Positions 1-4,858 of a stretch of DNA of 6,291 bases are shown piece after piece (positions within the stretch are counted from its first letter, which is position 1; every line of letters begins with the position of its first letter). The stretch covers positions 1-6,291 of the forward strand of contig JACQHV010000088.1 in the NCBI GenBank assembly GCA_016198885.1. Direction: 5' to 3'. Source of the stretch: Gammaproteobacteria bacterium (GTDB lineage: Bacteria; Pseudomonadota; Gammaproteobacteria; Eutrophobiales; Eutrophobiaceae). Under the pieces are notes generated by a model, which had not been told where the DNA came from, did not search any database, and saw only the letters and a list, made by a program, of their open reading frames with translations. The position numbers and the translations under genes were made by a program.

Positions 1-42
1 AATCACCAATCACCAATCACCAATCACCAATCACCAATCACT
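1..42. repeat. 7-bp tandem repeat, unit AATCACC
   Basis: Six head-to-tail copies of AATCACC fill positions 1-42; the last copy ends in T instead of C. The array begins at the window edge and probably continues to the left. Copy number of such short arrays can vary by slippage. No coding role is visible. It lies about 135 bases from the proposed recombination core at 178. Confidence 0.95.
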
Positions 43-107
43 GATGTTAGAGAGCACACTAGATATTTAAACGACAACCCGCTAAAGTAAGCTAGTCATT
101 TGATAAT

Positions 108-114
108 AAGGAGG
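108..114 (+). promoter_or_regulatory. Strong Shine-Dalgarno AAGGAGG
   Basis: AAGGAGG matches the anti-Shine-Dalgarno core almost perfectly and sits 8 bases before the ATG at 123. It is the only strong ribosome binding site upstream of the DUF3800 gene, whose own GTG start has none. Ribosomes loading here would translate the 19-codon leader and end 18 bases before that GTG. Confidence 0.75.
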
Positions 115-122
115 TTTTCAAT

Positions 123-182
123 ATGCATCCCTTCAATCCCTATATAATTTATGGAGCATTTGGCTCCTTATCACTTAGTTAG
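123..182 (+). CDS. 19-codon leader ORF ending in the GTTAG core
   Basis: ATG at 123 follows AAGGAGG with an 8-base spacer, and translation gives MHPFNPYIIYGAFGSLSLS before TAG at 180-182. The peptide is hydrophobic and aromatic with no domain I recognise. The stop codon is the TAG of GTTAGCC (178-184), and the DUF3800 GTG starts 18 bases further on. The layout copies ORF11 of the class 1 integron attI1 site, which works by translational coupling rather than through its peptide. A 5-bp hairpin in its second half could slow or reset ribosomes. It could instead be a chance ORF, but the ribosome binding site, spacing and stop position together argue against that. Whether the peptide itself has a function is unknown. 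Confidence 0.5.
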   Translation: MHPFNPYIIYGAFGSLSLS

Positions 183-200
183 CCTTCTAGGGCGCGCATC

Positions 201-980
201 GTGGGCTTCTTCTACTTCGACGAATCAATTCAGGAGAAGGCCGGCTTCATCGTGGGTGCCTTCGTTTACTCCAAATACGACATAACCCCAGTAGTGTTCG
301 ATGCGCTTGCCGAAGCCGGTCTAGTGCCCACGGTTGATGAATTCAAGAGTGGCGCGAGAATGGCCGCGAATCCAGAACAAGCGAAGGCACGAGCCTTCCT
401 GCGCGGCCTATTAATGGAAGTTAAGACGGGGATAGTTGTCATTCCAGCCGCTGATCGACCGCGACTTGGAAATGAAGCTCTTGCAGGTCTCGCAAAGATT
501 CTTAGCGCGCATACTCTCGCTAATGAGCCACATCACGTATTCGTCGATGAGAGCATAGCAGTTGATATCTCATCCATGCAGGCATTTAGAAGTGGAATTG
601 GTTCTGTGTGTGAAGTACATCTTGATCAAGACTCAAGAACCATCGGAGGTATCCAGCTCGCAGATCTTGCTGCACACTCCATGGGTGTGATGTTGCTCGA
701 ACAACAGGGCCTACTTCGAAAGATGGTAAAAGCCGGAGAGAACTCCGGATACGATCCTGATCTTGATATTGAGCTTGGCTTTGAGTTGTGGGCATCGCTA
801 CGCTATTCCTTCTTCAAGGCACCACAACCCAAGCCAGGCTCAGTTCCAGACGACCCGGTCGGTACGCTAGTATTCGATGTCGAGAACTTTGGGCTGTATG
901 TTGCGCAATCGTGCGACGAGGCGCTTCGGAGATCGGCAATTGAACGATTTGGGGAATGCTACCTTGGTTGCATTCACTGA
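201..980 (+). CDS. DUF3800 domain protein (259 aa)
   Basis: The protein matches the DUF3800 family layout. It opens with a beta strand carrying FYFDES (Asp7-Glu8-Ser9). It has an EFKSG motif near residues 47-51 like the E-x-K motif of the family, a central acidic strand FVDES (Asp116-Glu117), then DQDS (Asp142, Asp144) and the family hallmark IQLADLAAHS (Asp155). The spaced acidic residues suggest a metal-dependent nuclease of RNase H-like fold, but the activity is not established and this is inference. The family is frequent on mobile elements and in defence-rich regions. An in-frame TAG at 180-182 leaves GTG 201 as the only sensible start. No Shine-Dalgarno precedes it, so it probably relies on the leader ORF. 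Immediately after its TGA lies an attC-like core (984-990). The gene looks intact at about full family length. Confidence 0.8.
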   Translation: MGFFYFDESIQEKAGFIVGAFVYSKYDITPVVFDALAEAGLVPTVDEFKSGARMAANPEQAKARAFLRGLLMEVKTGIVVIPAADRPRLGNEALAGLAKILSAHTLANEPHHVFVDESIAVDISSMQAFRSGIGSVCEVHLDQDSRTIGGIQLADLAAHSMGVMLLEQQGLLRKMVKAGENSGYDPDLDIELGFELWASLRYSFFKAPQPKPGSVPDDPVGTLVFDVENFGLYVAQSCDEALRRSAIERFGECYLGCIH

Positions 981-983
981 CAA

Positions 984-1071
984 GGCTAACCACTCGTTCC
1001 AAGCGCGACGCCCGCAAGCGGGCACGGCCGCCAGTACACCGATCCGGGACACAATGTTTGTGCCGTTGAGC
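984..1071 (+). other. Degenerate or partial attC-like site
   Basis: Three bases after the DUF3800 stop lies GGCTAAC (984-990), one base off the attC R'' consensus RYYYAAC. It is the exact reverse complement of GTTAGCC at 178-184, as expected if both ends belong to one cassette. What follows, ACTCGTTCCAAGCGCGACGC (992-1011) then a hairpin GCCCGC-AA-GCGGGC (1010-1023), looks like the left half of many attC sites. A GTTGAGC matching GTTRRRY is at 1065-1071, but the bases before it do not pair with the left arm. A second small hairpin (CACAA/TTGTG, about 1050-1062) lies between. I could not find a complete palindromic attC, so this is a half-site, a decayed site or a resemblance. Confidence 0.35.
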
Positions 1072-1101
1072 TTATCTGTTCGATAAAGAGATGAAAAGTG
1101 G

Positions 1102-1184
1102 ATCGGGGTCAGATCTTGCAATGAAATATAATTGTTCAAATACAGACAGACAATGAATATGTTATCGCAAGACCTAACCCCGAT
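1102..1184. repeat. Long imperfect inverted repeat, REP/MITE-like
   Basis: Left arm 1102-1130 starts ATCGGGGTCAGATCTTGC. The reverse complement of the right arm (ending at 1184) starts ATCGGGGTTAGGTCTTGC, and pairing continues loosely into AT-rich sequence toward the centre. The arms of about 25-30 bases differ mainly by transitions that still allow G-U pairs in RNA. GGGGTCAG-type palindromes with TCTTGC are known as dispersed REP-like elements often linked to REP-associated tyrosine transposases. No transposase gene is present here. The right arm ends 4 bases before the ribosome binding site of the next gene, so the hairpin would form in its 5' leader. Confidence 0.75.
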
Positions 1185-1187
1185 TCG

Positions 1188-1194
1188 AAAGGAG
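1188..1194 (+). promoter_or_regulatory. Shine-Dalgarno AAAGGAG before a 5-codon mini-ORF
   Basis: AAAGGAG is 11 bases before ATG 1206, which opens a five-codon ORF (MKALR) whose TGA at 1221-1223 overlaps the ATG at 1220 as ATGA. It is 25 bases from ATG 1220, too far to serve that start directly. A weaker GAAGG (1208-1212) is 7 bases before ATG 1220. Stop-start coupling, or use of the weak site, are both possible. Confidence 0.45.
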
Positions 1195-1219
1195 TTAGTT
1201 ATTCGATGAAGGCATTGCG

Positions 1220-1657
1220 ATGAAGCGCACGCGACAACACACGGCATGGGCTGCAACATTCGCCGCAGCGGCAGAACTTTCTCGGAGAGGCTATGACGTC
1301 ACATTCACATTAGGAAACACGCCTAGAACTGATCTCTTATGTGCAATTCCCGATGGCGAACAATTCAAAGTACAGGTGAAAGGTATATCAAACCGGACTG
1401 CCTTTTATGCACAAAAGGACTTCTTCGAAGCCCCAATGCAACGCGATCTTTTTCTCGTAGTCGTCCTAGTGCCTAGCGATGAGCAAACAGAATTTCGGTT
1501 CTTTATATTGACCCATAAGGAAGCTAAGAAGGAATTCGACAAAATGCCCAAATACAAAAAGGACGGCCGGCCTTATGAGTCCGATTTTGGCCTGAACTGG
1601 GGCTCAGTGACACCCTACGAGGGCAGATGGAATAGTTTTCCCAAAGCAACGAAGTAA
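1220..1657 (+). CDS. PD-(D/E)XK nuclease-like protein (145 aa)
   Basis: The first 60 residues fit a small PD-(D/E)XK fold. An N-terminal helix has a conserved-type Glu19 (AAELSRRGYDV), followed by TDLL (Asp38), then a strand with QVK (Gln52-Val53-Lys54). The Q-x-K form replaces the usual E-x-K and is found in known subfamilies, such as intron-associated and stand-alone nucleases. The rest is a mixed strand/helix segment with a W-rich C-terminus (GLNWGS, GRWNSF). No other domain is present, so DNA target and partner are unknown. The start ATG 1220 overlaps the stop of a 5-codon ORF. The gene is flanked by two repeat elements sharing GGGGTCAGA (1105-1113 and 1677-1685), which suggests the segment is foreign. 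A restriction, repair or mobile-element role is speculation. Confidence 0.65.
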   Translation: MKRTRQHTAWAATFAAAAELSRRGYDVTFTLGNTPRTDLLCAIPDGEQFKVQVKGISNRTAFYAQKDFFEAPMQRDLFLVVVLVPSDEQTEFRFFILTHKEAKKEFDKMPKYKKDGRPYESDFGLNWGSVTPYEGRWNSFPKATK

Positions 1658-1674
1658 TCAATCGCAATGTGTTT

Positions 1675-1694
1675 AAGGGGTCAGAGCCCTTTTT
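1675..1694 (+). terminator. Hairpin plus T run with a REP-like core
   Basis: AAGGG (1675-1679) pairs with CCCTT (1687-1691) around a 7-base loop, and a run of five T occupies 1690-1694. This lies 18 bases after the nuclease-like gene and before the convergent gene ending at 1708. The stem is short for a terminator. The bases GGGGTCAGAGCCC also match a dispersed REP-like motif and share GGGGTCAGA with the hairpin at 1102-1184, so it may be a solo repeat end doubling as a terminator. Confidence 0.45.
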
Positions 1695-1707
1695 CAACCT
1701 GACGCTA

Positions 1708-2451
1708 TTAGCTTGTCGTATAAATTTCCCGGAAAGCGATGTAGATACTCGCGACAATCATGGGCATAAAGATCAGCCATCCAAGCATTAACGGAATTGT
1801 AGCAATGAAAGCGAGGATTAACCCCACAATGCCGTATATCAGGAATGGAACGATATTATAAAGACATCCCATAAAGCTCATCTTGATGGCGTTCATCGCT
1901 GGAACATTGCTTAGCATGACCAGCGCCGGTGCAAACCAGAAGGCCATCAAGAGCGGCATATACAGCGCCAGCCCGACAAGTGCGACCAGAGTGAACAGGG
2001 TAAACAGGCCCTCAATTGCTTCTTGATCACCGGACATAAATGTATTAATCGCTTCCATGCCGCCGCCTGGTGCGAAGATGATAAAAATTACCAGCAATAT
2101 AAGAATGATAATGTTTCCCACCATATTCAGGACACCGAGCAGCACCAATTGACCGGTATTCTGTGAAAACCCGGCAAACAAATGATTGACAGTGAATTCA
2201 CCGCCCTGTTGCTGTGCGTAACAACCCAGCATCAAGCCACCCATGAATACAGTCATCAAGAGATATATCAACAGACTGCCGAGTAACGGAATCAGCATTA
2301 CAATAAATGAAATAACAAAGAGCAATATCGTGGCAAGTATCCAGTGCACGGCGCTGCGTTTGAAATAACCAAATCCGTCAGCCAACCACCCTGCCCCACG
2401 ATCTGCTGATGCTACTCTGGGCGCACCCACCGACAACATTTCTGTATTCAT
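1708..2451 (-). CDS. BPSS1780-family membrane protein (247 aa)
   Basis: This is an integral inner-membrane protein of the BPSS1780 family, whose function is unknown. The N-terminus has the family's soluble entry segment (GAGWLADGFGYFKRS, residues 19-33). About six hydrophobic helices follow near 37-57, 59-79, 103-127, 150-180, 196-218 and 220-240. A family-like FAPALVML lies at 173-180. A short polar loop (about 128-148) divides the halves, which look like two three-helix units. The ATG is preceded by AAGGGGAG 5 bases upstream (positions 2457-2464 on the plus strand), so the start is well supported. It is convergent with the nuclease-like gene and separated from the upstream minus-strand operon by a MITE-like element, so it is probably transcribed alone. 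Length is typical and nothing is missing. Confidence 0.8.
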   Translation of the reverse strand: MNTEMLSVGAPRVASADRGAGWLADGFGYFKRSAVHWILATILLFVISFIVMLIPLLGSLLIYLLMTVFMGGLMLGCYAQQQGGEFTVNHLFAGFSQNTGQLVLLGVLNMVGNIIILILLVIFIIFAPGGGMEAINTFMSGDQEAIEGLFTLFTLVALVGLALYMPLLMAFWFAPALVMLSNVPAMNAIKMSFMGCLYNIVPFLIYGIVGLILAFIATIPLMLGWLIFMPMIVASIYIAFREIYTTS

Positions 2452-2482
2452 GATGTCTCCCCTTTATTGACTGATCGATGAT

Positions 2483-2513
2483 TTTATACTGACACACTCC
2501 GTCAAAAAATCAA
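2483..2513 (-). promoter_or_regulatory. Possible promoter of the BPSS1780-family gene
   Basis: On the minus strand a TATAAA (2483-2488) fits a -10 box, with TTGATT (2508-2513) as a possible -35 at a long 19-base spacing. TTGAC (2501-2505) is too close to serve. The -10 lies about 30 bases before the start codon. The -35 is weak, so only the -10 is reasonably convincing. Confidence 0.3.
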
Positions 2514-2548
2514 ACAAACAGAATCGTCATTCCGGTCAAGCTTTGATC

Positions 2549-2752
2549 TAAGGAACCACTAATTTAAGTCCCATAGCCGTCATGCCGGCACCCTCCGGGT
2601 ATAAATTCCAACCGGCATCCAGTGAACAATTGTTTTGACTAGATTCCGGCTTCGGCTTTGTCTCCATGAGTCGCTCTACCTCCCACATCCATGTGGTCGT
2701 TCGCCAGAATGACAACATAGAGTATATGGATACTTAATCAGAGGTTTCCTAA
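2549..2752. mobile_element. MITE-like element with TAA duplication
   Basis: GGAACCACTAATTTAAGT (2552-2569) and the reverse complement of 2732-2749, GGAAACCTCTGATTAAGT, align over 19 columns with 15 matches and two one-base gaps. Both ends are flanked by TAA in direct orientation (2549-2551 and 2750-2752), consistent with a 3-bp target duplication such as some IS5-family elements make. The roughly 200-bp interior has no open transposase gene, so it would be non-autonomous. It fills nearly the whole gap between the two minus-strand genes and contains a second, nested palindrome. Its right end overlaps the stop codon of the SprT-like gene. Confidence 0.5.
2578..2713. repeat. Nested GTCAT...ATGAC dispersed palindrome
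   Basis: CGTCATGCCGGC begins at 2578 and CGCCAGAATGAC ends at 2713, giving imperfect outer arms. Inner pieces ACCGGCATCCAGTGAAC and CTAGATTCCGGCTTCGGC look like the body of the CGTCATTCCGGC...AATCCAG repeats scattered through many proteobacterial genomes. A further CGTCATTCCGG at 2525-2535, outside the MITE-like ends, appears to be the start of another copy. Sequence degeneracy suggests old copies. Confidence 0.6.
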
Positions 2753-3243
2753 TTGTCAATCAGTTGTTTGAATAAACTCGATTCCCTTTTGAAAAATCCT
2801 TCTGTATGGAAAGAATCTTCCAGACCAAACAATTCATAATCAAGATGATGGCAAATCTCATGCAATAACGTCCTGAGATATGTCCGGAATGCAACCACTT
2901 TTTTGTGGCGCGCCGTGCGCATCCATACACTAATACACGCATGCTTCCTCTTTTCTGCAGGTTCATACAGTCCCTGTAATTCTCCCCAATTATTACTCGG
3001 CCGTACAGCCAGGACTTTTACACGAACTGGTGATACCTGCAAATTTTTGATGATAGCGCTGGTAATCTGCCTTGTCAGTGCTTCAATTCTGGCTCGATCA
3101 TTCTTTTGCAATACCTTATCCAGTCTGATCACAAGTGGCGTAATGGTGGACGCGTCTTGCAATTTAACTCTGACAATTTTGTCGCTGGTACGATAAATTG
3201 ATTTCTGTTTGCGGGAAAGATTTGAATAATAGGAAAAGACCAT
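2749..3243 (-). CDS. SprT-like zinc metallopeptidase (164 aa)
   Basis: The C-terminal half carries HEICHH (residues 128-133), a zincin HExxH motif, then His146 in FHTEGFFKRES. The spacing (13 residues between HEICH and His146) and the following aromatic-lysine pattern resemble SprT/Spartan proteases, where HExxH is followed after about 12-14 residues by H-G-x-x-F/W. The C-terminal zinc ribbon of classical SprT is absent, as the protein ends 18 residues after His146. The N-terminal 120 residues are basic and form predicted helices and strands of the wing-like front of that fold. No signal peptide is seen, so it is probably cytoplasmic. The ATG lies 11 bases after the permease stop with only a weak AAAAGTAG upstream, which suggests coupling. 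Stop TAG falls at the edge of the MITE-like element. The substrate is unknown. Confidence 0.65.
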   Translation of the reverse strand: MVFSYYSNLSRKQKSIYRTSDKIVRVKLQDASTITPLVIRLDKVLQKNDRARIEALTRQITSAIIKNLQVSPVRVKVLAVRPSNNWGELQGLYEPAEKRKHACISVWMRTARHKKVVAFRTYLRTLLHEICHHLDYELFGLEDSFHTEGFFKRESSLFKQLIDN

Positions 3244-3254
3244 AATATCTACTT

Positions 3255-4607
3255 TTAATCATCTTGTGCCTGCAAAGGCGGATCAAACAGACTGACCAGT
3301 ACGCCGATAAGGATAGTAATCACAATCCAGTATGCCTCGGGGTGCCTGTGTTGCCAGGCATAGCTTAAACTTGCGTACAGCATAAAAAGTGTGGCCATGT
3401 TGAATAATATGGGAGTCAATGGATAGAGAGGTACATGATAATGCCACGTGATATGTGGATCCCTCTTTCGCAGGACAAATAATGATAACGCCACCAGTGA
3501 AAAGAAGAACCAGTGGAGCGGCGCACTAAAGATCACCAGACGCTGAAATGCATCTTCCTGGTAACCCAGGCCAATTACCAGGGCCAATGTGACGGTTGCC
3601 TGCAGGGAAAGTGCACATACCGGCGAATCAAATCTTTGGCTCCAGGTACCCAACCAGCGATAAACGCGATGCTCCCGCCCCAGTGCATAATAAATCCTGG
3701 AGGTCGTAAAGATCATGCCATTAATATTTCCCAGACAGGTAATACAGATAAGCATACTGATGGTAATCTTGCCGGCTTTATCAAAATACACACTGATAAC
3801 GTCAGATGCGACTGAGGCCGAACTGGCGACACCGCTAAAACCCAATGTTTGTACGAATGCAAGGTTGACCAATATATAGATGAAGGCAATAAGAATCGTA
3901 CCAAGCAAAAGAGCCCGCATAATATTCTTCCTGGGATTTTGAACTTCTGCTGCCACATAGGAAATATTGCTCCAGCCGCCATAAGTAAACAGGATCAGGA
4001 TCATGGCAAGTCCCAAATCCATATTGACTGATGTGGTTCTTGCTGCCGCACGATCAGATACAGGGGCAATAAAAAACAATCCTATGATAATTATCATAAG
4101 CAAACCCATGACTTTTATCATAGTAAATACATTTTGTGTCCACTTGCCTGACCAAACACCACCAAATATATTAACAAGCGTTAATGCGACGACAGCAATG
4201 ATCGAATAGACCATTAACCCTGGGTGTCCGAGGGATAATGGCCAGATTTGATCAGCATACCGTGCAAAGATGTAAGCGATTGCCCCGATATTTGCCGGCT
4301 GTACCAGCCAGAATCCCGCCCAAGTAAATAAAAAACCCATCCGCCGCCCATATGCCCTGGTTAAAAAGACATAATCACCGCCCTCATAGGGATATGCCGA
4401 TGTCAGTTCTGCATAGCATGCTGCACCAATCAGTGAGATCAGACCGCCGGCAAGCCAAAGACAAATCAGCCAGCTTGCATCAGGGACACTACGCGCAATT
4501 AATGGAGTGGTTTCATAAATACCGGCGCCTATGACAATGCCGAGAATAATGGAGACAGAATCAAATAATGTCAGTTGCTTTTTGGGGGTGGCTTGTGTGG
4601 CGTGCAT
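3255..4607 (-). CDS. APC-superfamily amino-acid permease (450 aa)
   Basis: This is a twelve-helix inner-membrane transporter of the amino acid/polyamine/organocation superfamily, closest in appearance to the LAT/SteT-like exchangers. The broken helix 1 has the family glycine motif IVIGAGIYETTP (about residues 24-35), where substrate is bound. Helix 2-3 has YAELTSAYPYEGGDYVFL, and the helix 6 region shows TYGGWSNISYVAAEVQNPRKN, matching the G-W ... E-x-x-N-P-x-x-N block. The substrate cannot be read from the sequence. I chose ATG 4607; a TTG at 4622 extends the frame by 5 residues, and neither has a strong ribosome binding site. It is the first gene of a likely operon with the SprT-like gene. 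The family's usual length is met. The C-terminus is short and acidic. Confidence 0.85.
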   Translation of the reverse strand: MHATQATPKKQLTLFDSVSIILGIVIGAGIYETTPLIARSVPDASWLICLWLAGGLISLIGAACYAELTSAYPYEGGDYVFLTRAYGRRMGFLFTWAGFWLVQPANIGAIAYIFARYADQIWPLSLGHPGLMVYSIIAVVALTLVNIFGGVWSGKWTQNVFTMIKVMGLLMIIIIGLFFIAPVSDRAAARTTSVNMDLGLAMILILFTYGGWSNISYVAAEVQNPRKNIMRALLLGTILIAFIYILVNLAFVQTLGFSGVASSASVASDVISVYFDKAGKITISMLICITCLGNINGMIFTTSRIYYALGREHRVYRWLGTWSQRFDSPVCALSLQATVTLALVIGLGYQEDAFQRLVIFSAPLHWFFFSLVALSLFVLRKRDPHITWHYHVPLYPLTPILFNMATLFMLYASLSYAWQHRHPEAYWIVITILIGVLVSLFDPPLQAQDD

Positions 4608-4620
4608 ATTAAATGATAAC

Positions 4621-4638
4621 AAATAAATCTTTTATTTA
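4621..4638. promoter_or_regulatory. AT-rich inverted repeat before the permease gene
   Basis: AAATAAA (4621-4627) and TTTATTT (4632-4638) form a 7-bp inverted repeat with a 4-base spacer, 14 bases from the permease ATG and over its alternative TTG start. It may be part of the promoter/operator or a hairpin in the leader. No clear -10/-35 pair was found for the permease operon. Confidence 0.3.
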
Positions 4639-4656
4639 TGGGATAAATAGATTGTG

Positions 4657-4735
4657 TGTCATTTCGACAGAAGGGAGAAATCTTTTCTTTTACAACATTA
4701 GGATTTCTCAGTCGCCACGCTTCTTCGAAATGACA
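4657..4735. repeat. Dispersed palindrome TGTCATTTCGA...TCGAAATGACA
   Basis: Perfect 11-bp outer arms TGTCATTTCGA (4657-4667) and TCGAAATGACA (4725-4735) enclose inner arms GAGAAATC (4675-4682) and GATTTCTC (4702-4709). This 79-bp unit is the familiar GTCATTTCGAC...GAGAAATC repeat type found in many copies in unrelated bacterial genomes. It sits in the divergent gap between the permease operon and the Sel1 gene and could fold as a hairpin in a transcript from either side. Confidence 0.8.
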
Positions 4736-4858
4736 GGAACAGTGTTTAGGATGTCAAACTGACTCACTACCGATAAATTATCAGTACTCCGGGATAGTAT
4801 TTTTCGATACAAATCGGCTATGATTCAGATAATTACTGATTACCGTATCAGATAGACA
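4736..4858 (+). promoter_or_regulatory. Upstream region of the Sel1 gene with small repeats
   Basis: The stretch holds a perfect palindrome GATAA-A-TTATC (4772-4782), a TATGAT that could serve as a -10 (4819-4824) without a convincing -35, and a direct repeat TCAGATA at 4825-4831 and 4848-4854 (23 bases apart). A short CTGAT/ATCAG inverted repeat (4836-4840, 4847-4851) ends 7 bases before the ATG. These could be operator elements; none is matched to a known regulator. Confidence 0.3.

Larger units (their letters stand above)
43..184 (+). other. Putative integron attI-like site with leader ORF
   Basis: Positions 178-184 read GTTAGCC, close to the integron core-site consensus GTTRRRY. The bases to its left carry no long palindrome of the attC type, so an attI-like site fits better than the end of an earlier attC. 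A 19-codon ORF with a strong ribosome binding site (108-114) ends with its TAG inside GTTAG. In class 1 integrons ORF11 of attI1 has the same layout and raises translation of a first cassette lacking its own ribosome binding site. A 5-bp inverted repeat, GGAGC/GCTCC (153-157 and 163-167), lies 10 bases before the core. The boundaries are approximate. No integrase gene is inside the window, so this is inference from layout. Confidence 0.4.

Noticed and set aside
1..42. CRISPR array
   Set aside because: The repeat unit is 7 bp with no spacers; this is a simple tandem repeat.
877..1086. Plus-strand 69-codon ORF over the attC-like site
   Set aside because: It lies out of frame with the end of the DUF3800 gene, shows no domain, and the attC-like bases inside it look non-coding.
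1172..1200. ACCTAAC ... GTTAGTT as a complete attC
   Set aside because: Only 29 bp separate the outer ends, too short for an attC, and ACCTAAC is better explained as the right arm of the 1102-1184 inverted repeat.
867..1259. Minus-strand 130-codon ORF
   Set aside because: It overlaps the end of DUF3800, the hairpin and the next gene, has no ribosome binding site or recognisable domain, and the plus-strand genes explain the region better.
201..1657. DUF3800 plus PD-(D/E)XK as a two-gene defence system
   Set aside because: Both are plausible nucleases, but a 240-base gap with a hairpin and possible cassette boundary separates them, and no sensor or partner domain links them; the sequence does not support a joint system.
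4605..4622. TTG 4622 as the permease start
   Set aside because: It adds only five residues, has no better ribosome binding site than ATG 4607, and overlaps the AT-rich inverted repeat; kept only as an alternative.
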